Shown piece after piece: positions 41,575-52,027 of a stretch of 64,000 nucleotides of DNA. Each line of letters begins with the position of its first letter. The stretch's first letter is position 1. A program made the translations under genes and the position numbers. Below the pieces are notes generated by a model. The model searched no databases and was not told where the DNA came from. It saw only the letters and a list, made by a program, of their open reading frames with translations. The stretch comes from Gautieria morchelliformis (lineage: Eukaryota > Basidiomycota > Agaricomycetes > Gomphales > Gomphaceae): NCBI GenBank assembly GCA_015179125.1, contig WHVA01000091.1, forward strand, positions 186,001-250,000. The letters are read 5' to 3'.

Positions 41575-44500
41575 AGATAGAGGACGCCCTAATAGGGCAC
41601 CCTTATATAATCTCTAACCCTAACCCTAAAAGTGGCCAAAATCCTGAAGTTGAGTAAAAAAAAAAAAACTACTCATTAGATTTTACATCAAGGATGCCTC
41701 CCCACCCATAGTCTATGTACTCATAGTCTATGTATTGTAATGTATTAAGTACCAAAGTGCTATGCATAGGCAGCCTTTGCTTTCTCAGCCATCCAAGGGG
41801 GTAAAGCCCGGTGTCCATGATATCTTCGGTTTGCCCAGGCAGCCATTGAGCCAGAAAGGCCTTGTGAGTATGCTGAAATGAATCTGGCAGATCTATTTGC
41901 ATAGCTACTCCAAAAAAAAAAAAAGAAAAAATGAGTAATCCATATTCAGATGATGTGGAAACCACTGACCGCCGAATTTGGATCAATGGGATATCATCAA
42001 GGCATGCAATCACATTGCGCTCCATGGCATCCATATCTGTTGTTTGTGCACTTGACCTGTATCGGAACTTGACTGCACCCCAGTATTGCTCAATAAAGTT
42101 GAGCTCACAATGAAATTATAAAATTCACAAATGTGGCCACGGGAGGTGATGTACTCCTCAAGCTGTGATTTCTGTGAACAAAAGTTGGGCTGACAAAATC
42201 AAAGACGCCAGCAGCAGCAGGCTGTCTTCCCTGCCTCACATTTGAAGCCTGGACACTGGGCATTCAAGGTTCCGGTTTGTGGCCAAAGACCCCGCTCACA
42301 AATAATAGTCTCCATGCCTTTAAACCATCCAGGCATTGTCGGATGGTCATGTGGGTAATAAAAATCTTGTCATTGCTGATTAGCACCAGTCCCAAAAGAA
42401 CCATTTCGCATCCTTGGTGTGTCTTTATTTGGCACCCAATCCTTGCTTGCACCCTTGGGCATTTTTCGTGCAGAAAGGGCATCAGCAGCTCGCTTTTGGT
42501 GGCTAGGGGCATCGTCAAATGCAAAGAGGCCAGTGGCAAATCCATTGACCTTAGATTCAAAGATGTCAATTGCTTTTTCTACCTGTCGCATCAGGTCATC
42601 ACGGGAGAAGTATCCATCACGGTCCTTCCCAGCTTTGAAAATGATGCATGCCTCACTAAATTCAGCAAACCAGTCAGTGATTGTTAGTGGGTTGGAAAGG
42701 TACGCACTCATTGCCATCAGTAAGCTGTCCCCATTCTGAGGTGAAAAAGTCAGAAATCATCAAGGAGGCACCTTCACCTTTGCGCTGTGGGGTTGCCTTG
42801 CCACTTGAATGAGACCATTGAGTCTTTCGGTGATCAAATGCATAGAATGTGGATTCATCATGGGTGACTAGAATGAGTCGAAATCGGCCCTTTTGAGGAA
42901 CTGGGAAGCCTCTCAGGGTGTTATCAATGTTCCCATCATTGTCATAGGTAAACATGCATTTTTCATACTCTTTCCATCGTGTAAGGAACTCCTTTTGGTA
43001 TTGAACAACATCTTCTCGTTAATGACCATCAATGTACATGCCATTATTCTTTCGACCATATCACCAATCCAACTTCTTCAGCCATCGTCGGGTAGTCCTC
43101 ACTGAGATATTCCATGCTTTTGATCCTAACTTCGCTTGCATCTCAGGTGTGGCAACAAAGTCTACAATATCCTGTGCTCGAACATAGCCACCCTTGGTCT
43201 TTTCCATCAGATGAAGCTGGATCTCTTGTGCAAAATCTCCATGGTCCAAGATGGATGAATGGTTCTGACCTCGACGATGAGTGGGTAGTTTGCCAGAGGC
43301 AAGGAATTGATGAATCCAGGTGCGTATGTTGCGCGCTCGTTTTGATCCACTCTGAACTCCAAGCCCCAGTGATTTAGCAACAACCAGAGAGGCCTCTCTC
43401 CATGAATATGACAGCTCTGTGTCCATGTACAAGTTGAGTGTCCCAATCATTGCAGTAATTCGTGAACCAAAGATAACAGCAAGTTTTGGATCACACGCTT
43501 TGGCACTCAGTTTTGCTCTTGCTCGACGCAGTTCTGGGAAATTCTTGTAATTCAAGATGTTCAATGCTCCATCTGCAGTCGTTTCTTCTTCATTTTGATC
43601 ATCAATTGGTATGCGGCCCTTTCGCATCTCCTCCAAGAGTTTGTTAACACACATTTGACGGTCTGCCAATATATTCTTAGAATTCACATCTTCAGTGGCA
43701 GAGTCCTCTGAGGATTCTTCCTCTTCTTCCTCTTGGAAGTCATGGTATTGGTGCTGGAGACCTTGTAAGCAATGCTGTCATTGTTATCTCAAATGCTTAC
43801 CATCTTTGGAGATGCAGGTCCATCTTGCATTTCCACAGAATCACAAACAGTCTCTGAGTCCTCCCTGTTGTTTTTAGCAGTCTCCTTCACTGATTGCATC
43901 CAGGCTGTCCAATAGCTGCAAGCTTTTCCCGAAGACCCTTTCATTGCCTGAGTGTCCGTGCAGAATTTTTCGTGTATTGCCGGGGGCGCTTCTTTTGACC
44001 CCATTTCAGCTTTTCAGCAGCTGTTGCAAGCTCTTGGCCTGTCCGAAGCACCTCAGAAAAGGTGAGCAGTGCTGCTTCATCATTGATCTCTGCTTCCTCT
44101 TCATCATCCAGCTCCCAGTCCCCATCTTCAGAGTCCAAGTCTGATTCATCATCAGACAGGTCATCCTCCACAAAAGCTAATTGGCCATGGATCTCTTCAA
44201 CATCAGCTTCTGAGCCCTCTCGCTCCAGGTTTGAGCTCTCCTGCATTGTTCCCAAGGTGGTCTGGTTGTAATCCACGTCATCAGACTCATCCTCCCAGTT
44301 TGCGGCATCATCCTCTACAGTTACACCATGGTCATTGGAGGCACCCTTTCTCAGGTTTTCGAGGCATGCTAATCGCGCTTTAGAGTTCTGGCCCATGCTG
44401 GGTGCGCAAGGTACAGAGATGCGGTTGGTTCAGCGAGCTTTTCTTCAATTTTTGCGCTCCGCTGATGTCACGTGATTGCTTACATAAGCGGCCAAATTTC

Positions 44501-44773
44501 TTCATCGTCCCTGCCCAAAAATTTTCTGAGCATGTCCTTGCATCATAGAAGTGATTTCCTGCACTTTTGTAAAATTCAACTTTTTTAGTCTATATACAGT
44601 ACAATTTTTATTCAAATAATATTCTGTTTCCTAGGAATCATTTCTAGAGGTTATTTGCATGGATTGTAGGACGCAAAGTTGCGAAAAATTGACCGTGTGA
44701 ACGTCTATTTGAGCTCAAAATATTGTGCTAAACTAGATTACATAAGGGTGCCCTATTAGGGCGTCCTCTATCT
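41575..44773 (-). mobile_element. Tc1/mariner-like element B nested in element A
   Basis: A 3.2-kb element has inverted ends AGATAGAGGACGCCCTAATA (41575) and the reverse complement ending at 44773. It is flanked by TA at 41573-41574 and 44774-44775. The ends resemble those of element A for the first 16 bases and then diverge. A small palindrome, GCCCTAATAGGGC, lies inside each terminal repeat. It encodes a second, more complete transposase and must have inserted into A after A entered the MITE. Confidence 0.87.
41669..44396 (-). pseudogene. Transposase of element B, several frame breaks
   Basis: The start at 44396 (MGQNSKARLACLENLRKGAS) opens a very acidic N-terminal region (DDLSDDESDLDSEDGDWELD). 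Later pieces are FPELRRARAKLSAKACDP (43520), SVRTTRRWLKKLDW (43080), LVTHDESTFYAFDHRKTQW with Asp (42860) and LFAFDDAPSHQK with Asp (42510). The Glu motif region near 42090 is followed by MERNVIACLDDIPLIQIRR (42030-41970) and a last exon with QTEDIMDTGLYPLGWLRK. Frame changes near 43950, 43030, 42700 and 42270, plus stops, make activity unlikely, although some may be introns. Compared with A it shows what the intact protein looked like. Confidence 0.8.
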
Positions 44774-44956
44774 TAAACCCTTTCCTACAAATTCAAGCTA
44801 GATATATTGAGAGAAACTCTTAGGATTCAGATAGGTCAAAACTTAATGTAGGTGGGTGGAATTGAGGATGTTGGAGGGCGGCTGCTACTGGCCTGCTCGC
44901 TTATGTAAAGGTCGCTGGTTCCTGGTGTCCGCTATCTTACTATGCCTCCAGTGTTG

Positions 44957-46344
44957 CTGAAATAGATATTTCTTGGTAAAATTGTAAGCAGATTTGTAAA
45001 CTTTGGAACTATTTTATGGTGTCTATCTTATCTTGACCCTCTATATGGTACACGTACATGTACTACTGTTCATGTGGTGATGTCGTGTACTAGAGGAGCA
45101 GTGCAGGGTGGTATGGCTGCTTTTTCTACAACGCACATTGTGTTGGCAAAGTGGTAGGTTGGATAACACTAGCCAATGGCTTTCAGTGAAAGTTGTGCAG
45201 GCAACTATTTTGTGCTACGTACATATTGTTGAACATTTTTTTTGAAGCCTGTGCACTTCTGCCACTTTCACCATACGTCACTTATTTTCGTCCACTGCCA
45301 GTGCTCTAACATGCATGAGCATAAAGTGAGGTGAGTCCCGTGCCGGAGACTATTTCATTGAGCAAGCATGCTGGCACACATGGATCTTGATCCAGGGACC
45401 TCCGTCAACGCCGATCTCGAGCTCCTGGGCTGTTCTGCAACTACTGTAATGCACAATTGCACACCCTGAGCTTGGTCCCGCTGTGACCACCACCGCATAG
45501 GATGCAGATCTCCCGGTGTACTGTATGACAATGTATTTTACAATACGACAAAGTATCTCAAAATAAAGCAATCTATTCCAACATTCTTGTTCACTGGCAC
45601 AGCCCTTGGTCAGTAGCTCCTCCATTAATACCTTTCACAAGATGAAAAATGAAGAGGCAGCTTTTGAATCCAAACCTCCTTTGAGCTCATCCAATGATGA
45701 ATAATTTTATTATATTGTATATAATAGATTGGACTTGTTCCTGTTTCTAGTCTAGATGATTTTGCCCAAGAGATAGCACTGACAGTGTGATGTTGAAGCT
45801 GAGAGCTCAGGAAGGAGTTTGTCCTGTGTGAGGATGTACCTAATTAAATACTTACAAATTCCTAGGTCTGAGGGAGGCTGGCTCTGAGTAAAGGGTAATG
45901 GCTGCCAGTGCCTAGCAAGGTTGCCGCAGCCGAAAAACAATTTGGACACTCATATAATGGTAGAAACATGATGTGAAGATGTGGGAAGGAAGTAGGAGAA
46001 GCCTGCTAATGCAGGGCATTGACAGCATGCCAACCGTGAATGCGGGCCTTTGAATGATGTTATCTGCGAAGTGGCGGTGCTGGAGCAAATGGAATAGCCA
46101 CCGACTTCTGGGCCAACTCGGAGGGTGTGAAGTAAACCAGGTGGAAGTCAGAATGACACCGTCAGAGGTGAGCCAAACAACAGGGCGGTAAGGGAAAAGA
46201 GACTGGTGAGAAAGGATGTAGTGATGCATGAAAAGAAGCATGTTGAGGGGAGTTTCAGGTTTTTGAACATTCATCTTGCTGCCAAGGCGGAGCAAGGAAG
46301 AAAAACTGATTAGAAGCATGCAGAGAAAAACAAAGTTGTCATGG
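44957..46344. other. CpG-poor region, no supported gene
   Basis: No motif-bearing frame was found. The longest frames (45350-45625 and 45912-46319, both reverse strand) are without recognisable features and have TE-like low CpG content. The stretch ends at LTR D. Confidence 0.45.
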
Positions 46345-47325
46345 TGTCAAGATTGTTTTTTTGGCATTAATATCGTATATTAGTGAACACAGTGAATGCC
46401 CAAATAGCTTGTGCAATGAAGTGTGCCGTTCAGCGAATAAGGTGAACCAATAAATGTTCAGAAGGTAAGAGGGCTGCCCGAATGGAGCTCACCCTATCTA
46501 CAGTTGTAGCGAAGTAGCCCATGAGACTTGAAGATGTAATGTGCAAGGTCTCACGGAAAGGTTGTCAAGAAGTAACAATCCTTTCGCCGGTGAAGGTGCT
46601 CCTTCGGAGCCCTTCGCCGACAGCACCGATAATAGTACGAAGACTAAGGTAGTGAAGGTGAAGTACGAAAACTCACCAGTGGTGCTTAAGTCCTCTGGTC
46701 AAAGATGGTAGACTATAGAAGAGGGCTCAAGACGATGGTCACAGTGAGGTCAAGTTTTGCACAAGATAGACATATGATAATTGAACTGCAGAATATACAT
46801 GTGAATGCAAACTATTTATATCAAATGCTCATATGTTATCAGTGAATAGGAAAGAGGCCGTTGTGAGTCAGGGTTGGATAGGGGTGCACAGTCAGGCTAC
46901 AAATAGGTGAAACACATATACAATAGAAATAGGGAGGAGTGTGAATGTGAAACGACAGGGAGGAAGAGACGAAGGTACCTATGTACGAAAACACACCTTG
47001 AGACCTGCATACATGTTACCCTGCATGGACTCTTGGTCTGCTGGGTTGATCCCACACGATCTATGGGTAGGACGTCCCATGAATGCATTCTGGCCATAGG
47101 AACACCCAAAGGGGGTTGAGTCGAGAAGATGATGGGACCAGTGATGAACCATCAAGCCGGGTGAAGGATGTCGATCGTGTTTGATGGTGTGCCTACTGGC
47201 GAATGATGTGAGTAGCAAATAACCATTCGGCAAATTCGGCGAAGAGCGAATGGAGCGAACATGGAAGTGGAGTGATGAAAAGGAAAATAGAGTTACTGGA
47301 TACAACAAATAAACGAGTCATGAAA
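46345..47325 (+). mobile_element. Solo LTR D, short form, TSD CATGG
   Basis: It begins TGTCAAGATTGTTTTTTTGG and ends near GAGTCATGAAA, with CATGG on both sides (46340-46344 and 47326-47330). It lacks the extra 3' segment present in copies A and B, so its length is about 0.98 kb. The sequence is depleted in CG compared with copy A (for example CACAGTGAATG for CACAGCGAATG). Confidence 0.85.
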
Positions 47326-47330
47326 CATGG

Positions 47331-47909
47331 GATGGGATGTTAACAGTAAGAGCTCATTTTTGAAGGGAAACAGAGGAGCAGTGTTTCTTAATGCCTGGTA
47401 AAGAGCATGAGATGAGGGAATAGGTGTGAGTGGAACAAACATGTAGGTAATAAGGTTTGAGAGTATTTCAGATGCCAGAAATGAAAGTGGCTCTGAAGCA
47501 GACATGATGTGGTGAGGTATGAAGATTGGAGAACTGGTCGTTGTTCAAAAGCTAAGAAAAGGTTGGTTCCAGGTGTAAATGCAAGGTCCATCATGTGGCT
47601 GAGTGTGACAACCTACTAATGACATCACCCTCAATTTGTGGTCATTCATCTATTTCTTCCTATACTGTAGGATGATACTTCTCCTAATAAACTGCTGTAC
47701 TCCTGCATCTTCAACAAGGGTCATGCCAGCAACACCAGCTCTAGTACCATCACCCATATCCTGACAGGTCACATATGGTGATGGTCTGTATGCCACCCAT
47801 AACCTTACAATCTGAGAGCAGGTACGGCTACAGTATGGCAGTATTATGGCCGTATATGGTGTTATAGTAGGCATAAACTCACTATCGCATTCTAACTTCT
47901 ACTGAAGTG
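47331..47909. other. Probable 3' flank of hAT remnant, no gene
   Basis: AT-rich non-coding DNA between LTR D and the hAT C-terminal remnant. No terminal inverted repeat could be matched to the hAT piece. Confidence 0.35.
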
Positions 47910-48440
47910 AATCTACTTTACTTGGCTAGTACACTATCTATTGCATCTCGTGTCAGATGCAGCCATTGCTTCAGAATCATGCCCACTAGAAAGATGTGTT
48001 CTCCACCGACTGCCGACCCAGGGATTGAGAGGATGTCTCAAGCCAGGAATGACAAATTAGGGAATTGAGGACTGCAGCAGACCACCACTGAAGGGGGTGC
48101 CGTGAGTCAAAATTTTCAACAGGCAGTTTGAAATAGTTGTCAAGTTCTGAAGCTAGGTCATGGATAATGGTATGCTTGAACTGCGATGTAAAGCTCTTTA
48201 CAGGCGAGCCATCGATGGCTGCGACTGTGCTGCTTGCTGATCTGCTTGCTCTCATTTCAGGTATGTTTGTACTTGGGGAAGGGGCATACTCGGCCAGGTG
48301 TGTCGCACGCAGTTTGGTCTGGCATTGATTGATGTGTTGAAGAATTGTGGGTTCATTGGTAAAGTCTGCATGCAGGCCATCGTAGGAGAGTTGAGGATTG
48401 AGGACTTGTCCACCAGTGAGTAGATAGTATGATTCCAGAT
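47910..48440 (-). pseudogene. hAT transposase C-terminal remnant
   Basis: On the reverse strand the frame reads LSYDGLHADFTNEPTILQHI, LASELDNYFKLPVENFDSRH and PLQWWSAA. A frame change near 48060 leads to FLARDILSIPGSAV. This is the dimerisation region found at the C-terminus of hAT (hobo/Ac/Tam3) transposases, where PLQWW and LARDxLSIPGSAV are hallmark motifs. The catalytic part is missing. It is fused in frame at its upstream side to the tail of the LINE remnant. Confidence 0.75.
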
Positions 48441-48499
48441 TGAGAGGAGACTCATGGGTGGCCCACACATAATATGGTGATTCATTTGTTTTGAAAAAG

Positions 48500-51190
48500 T
48501 AGTCACTCAGCTTCTTCTGTATGTCCTGGATGTACCGCAGCATGTGAGGTACTATCTTCTGGTCACCAAGTAAGCGTGGTATGGAGTGCGATGCCTTCCC
48601 TGCTCTGTGTCTTTGCCAGCTGCGCTGAGCTACATATGTCCTGCAGTGCTTGAGGTAGTGCCTGACCATCTCTGGTTGTCTACACCAGTGGCATATTATG
48701 AATGGAGTAGCGTTAGTTCTAGATCTAGTACTGCGTGCGCACTCATTATCATGTGTGTGTACACATACCCGGCTATTCTGACCCTGAGCTGAAGTCTGAG
48801 TTGAGATCCGAGGCATGACTGAATCTTGTCCATATCTTCTAGTATGCTATAGTTAAATAGCTAGCCGTGTACATAGAAAACCCTAGGCAGTTAAACTCCA
48901 GTATTGTGCTATTGTTCTAGCCCATGAGGCTTTTGACTAGATGGTGTTAAATCAGTTGGTGTCCAGTGTTGTTGTCACTGTGCATGGTATTTGCGCACAC
49001 AACTGAAGTTGTGTTCTCGTCCTATTCTCTCTATGCCCCTCTATGATCTTATGACTTCCCCACTGCATACGCAACCTGTCCTGCAAAACTTACAACATGG
49101 CAGAGTGTGCTTTCTTCTGCCTTGATCTTCTTCAGGAAGGCGTTGAGAGAGATATGGCCTGTGCGTAGTTGGACCAAGATGCTCAAAGCGTGGCATGGTA
49201 GGGCACTGAGTAGCTGGTAGGTCTTGCAGTTGGCCATCAACGAGTCTACCTGGCCATCATGGCAAACCTGGGGGACTTTGACCATATTTTCCTCCATCAC
49301 TTCATAAGAGACTTCTTTTGATGGGCTTTGATCGCAGATGTGCCAGCCGGGAGGCAGGACTTCAGCAGGGGGGGAGGTGGGTGGTGTCAGAGACATTGCC
49401 TTTGGCTGCCTTCTTCACATGCAGGTCAGCTAGTACATTACCTTGCAGGTCCATGTGACCAGGTAGCCAATCAAGGTGTATTTGGAGCCGCCGCTGTCAG
49501 CGCTTGATCTGGCGGACAATGGCGTGGATATCATATAGGATGTACTGAGAGGGCTGGGACATGTTGTTGCATAGGGCCTGTATTGCAGCCTGGTTGTCAA
49601 GGGTGATGAGGGCGGACATAGCTGTGGGGTGTGATTCAATTAGCTTTAGCACGAAGCATGCTGACAAGTTCCCCTTCAAAGACAGTGTGCCTAGTGTCTT
49701 TGCTTAGCTTGTAGCGCAGAGTCTGCCCTGTCGCAGGAACCACTGCTGCAGCCCCAATGCAGCCTTTGTATCCAGAGCTGCCTGAGTATATCTGTATGTT
49801 GTCCATCCTGGTCCTAAGCCTGCTTGCAGCAGAGGGTTTATCACTGGTGATGTGCATCGTGAGCTGGTGCCACCAACCTGGGTGATACCATACAGGGGTG
49901 ATGGTCTCTATAGTATACGGGCGGATCTTGTAGCAGTGGAGCAGGTTGTGTATTGGGGAGGGATGGGAGTGGGGGCATCCTCTGGAGCTGCGTTTGACTG
50001 CCTTGAAGAGCAGGTGGTGCTCAGGTAGTGTGGCTAGGTGCAGTGCTTTGCGGTCACAGGTGTCATCCAGCTGGAGCCGGACAGGTGGGATCAGAGCATG
50101 TAGTTCAAGCATGTTGGTGGCCATGGACCTGTAGGCTCCTGTGATCAGCTTACAGCTGAGTCTCTGTACCTTTTCAAGGAATCTATTGTGGCCCACTGAG
50201 CCCATTCGCTGCCCAGATGTTGGGCTCGCATAAATCGGTGTATACCATACAGGGAGGGCATATTCAATTTTTGGTAGCACCATGGCTGTGTAGAGCTGCT
50301 GCATATGTAGTTCGGGGAGGCTGAAGGAGGGCCTGGTGAGGCAGTTCACTGTGAGAAAGAGGTGTTGAGCCTTTTCCATGGCTTGCTGGACGTGCTGATG
50401 CCACTGGAGCTCTTGGTCTATCTGTACCCTGAGCAGCCTAGTGCTGGGGACGCACTTGATGACTTGCTGGGTCCATCTGTGCATAAAGTCAGTGTGTGTA
50501 GTGTCCTTGCATCACATAAGATGCAGGCACTGAAACTTTGAAACTTCGGTGTGGGAGTTGTGCGCAGCCGACCACATAGCTTGCTTATCCAGCATGTCAT
50601 TGAGGATGTTGTCACACTCCTCAAAGGTGTTGGCAGTCGCTAGGAAGAAGTTGTCATCAACATAAGCACTGCCATCCTCATTCTTCCCATGGGGGATGTT
50701 GACCAGGCCGTAGCTATAGATAAGATATAGGATCATCGACACAGTTTCTCCTTGACCAATGCCATTGTCAATATCAATGGGTAGAGAAGTAAAGTTGTCA
50801 AAGCTTAGCATGGTTCTCCTGTCTCTTGTCATAGCAGCGAAGAAGTTAATGATTTCTGTTGGGTAGCTGACCATCGCCATGTTCTTGAGGAGGCATTCTG
50901 TCATTGCATTTGGGAATGCACTTGTGATGTCCAGGAATATGATCGTGGCAACCTTGCATCTATGCCAGGCCTCTTTCACCCGATGTGTGAGGTGCAGTAC
51001 CAGGTCTACAGTTGTTTGGCTGGGTAAGATGTATGATCTTATTACCTTGTATTGTTTAAAGTCTTGCAGGATGGGGATGCGTATGTGTATGAGGGATTGT
51101 GAGGTTTGGCATAGAGAGAATAGAGATGAGAATCCACGACGGTTGTATGCACAAACACCGTGTGCAGTGACAACTACAGCTAACACCTGA
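48500..51190 (-). pseudogene. LINE (non-LTR) RT and RNase H remnant
   Basis: Reverse-strand pieces begin near 51186 with an RT: LPSQTTVDLVLHLTHRVKEA, ATIIFLDITSAFPNAM with the first Asp, NGIGQGETVSMILYLIYS and SAYVDDNFFLATA as the YXDD box. Then come a thumb region (50480-49860), RNase H (IQIYSGSSGYKGCIGAAAVV, TVFEGELVSMLRAK, SALITLDNQAAIQAL) and RTGHISLNAFLKKIKAEEST. After a 404-bp insertion the C-terminal zinc motif CHWCRQPEMVRHYLKHC follows. This RT-RNase H-CCHC order fits I/Tad-type fungal LINEs. The endonuclease part is absent, as in a 5'-truncated copy. Several frame breaks are present. Confidence 0.82.
48694..49097 (-). mobile_element. 404-bp insertion in LINE tail, TSD TGGCA
   Basis: TGGCA flanks both ends (48689-48693 and 49098-49102). 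The insert lies exactly between the codons for STLCH and WCRQPE, so removing it rejoins the zinc motif. Read on the reverse strand it starts TGTTGTAAGTTTTGCAGG and ends CATTCATAATA. The TG start and 5-bp duplication suggest a solo LTR whose last bases have changed. No relative was seen in the window. Confidence 0.75.
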
Positions 51191-52027
51191 CTGTCAACAA
51201 CATCCTATCAAAATACTGGGAACAGTGGCTTCAGCGAGCCAGCAATGGCCTCAGTGGGCCTAAACAATAGCACAAGGTTGGAGATTTACTTTCTGAGTTG
51301 TTATTGTACAGTAGCTAGCTATTTGACTGGTAGAACCAAGCTATACTAGAACAAAGGGGCCAGTGGTGCAAGCAAGTTGGTGCATGACATATGCACCGGT
51401 GTTGGAGTCAGTGTGGTGTCAAACATGTTCTATGCAACTGATTGAACATCTGACTCAGTCAGGGGTAGTGAAGTCATGCCTCGCCTTGGATCTTTGTCTC
51501 AAATAATGTGCATAATAGATCTGGGGCCGGTAACTCGTATATGCACAAGTATATGCCTCAGAACTCACTGGAACAGTGTTTGGTAATGTAGAAAGTCGAT
51601 TTTCTATTCATAACATGTATCACAAGGGCAACAGAACTTTACCAATATGTGGGATTCTGGTGCTACATAGTGACAGTGTAAGGTAAAGGTTTGATGGGGA
51701 ACCACCATGTAGTTCCCATGCAAGAACTGTACAGTGGGTCCACATGGACCCACTAGAATTAGCTAGTATACTAGTATTGCGCATTGCCATAGGGGCAATG
51801 TGGGTAAATGGTCATTTACAGGTAGAGAGTGATAAAAGTAGTAGCAAAAATGGATAGGAAAAGAGAGGGATCCAAATGGACACCCCTTAAGTCTATGGCT
51901 AAGCTACAATGGTATGCAGTACTCATTACAAAAAATGTACTCCTTTTAAAATAATATAGCACTATAGGAGAAGGTCTGCAATTTTGTAGTACTCTCTAGG
52001 CAGATGGTTGAAACTTTTTATTACATG
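51191..52027. other. CpG-poor stretch, no supported gene
   Basis: No frame longer than about 70 codons with any motif. It lies between the truncated 5' end of the LINE and the start of duplication copy 2 and shows low CG content, as in the neighbouring repeats. Confidence 0.45.

Larger units (their letters stand above)
39241..44937 (-). mobile_element. Tc1/mariner-like element A, TA target
   Basis: The ends are inverted repeats of about 45 bp, AGATAGTGGACACCAGCAAC on the left and AGATAGCGGACACCAGGAAC read from the right. TA flanks both sides (39239-39240, 44938-44939) inside the outer MITE. It encodes a DDE transposase on the reverse strand. Two later insertions enlarge it: the MITE at 40627-41027 and element B at 41575-44773. 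Without them it would be about 2.1 kb. The TA duplication and the D...DN...NFIEQYW pattern fit the IS630-Tc1-mariner superfamily. Confidence 0.85.
38721..44953. mobile_element. CACTGG fold-back MITE split by a DNA transposon, TSD TTG
   Basis: The left part (38721-39240) starts CACTGGAGGCATAGTAAGG and folds back on itself around 38990. The matching right tip, ACTATGCCTCCAGTG, is found only at 44939-44953. TTG lies outside both ends (38718-38720 and 44954-44956). Everything between 39241 and 44937 is a later TA-targeted insertion. The original MITE was therefore about 535 bp, similar to those at 10900-11472 and 40627-41027. No coding capacity belongs to the MITE itself. Confidence 0.85.

Noticed and set aside
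41616..41632. True telomeric repeat or chromosome end
   Set aside because: Only about two CCCTAA units, inside a transposon terminus.
38721..44953. One 6.2-kb CACTA-like transposon with CACTGG tips and its own transposase
   Set aside because: Inner AGATAG termini flanked by TA show that the transposase belongs to a separate Tc1-like element inserted into a MITE.
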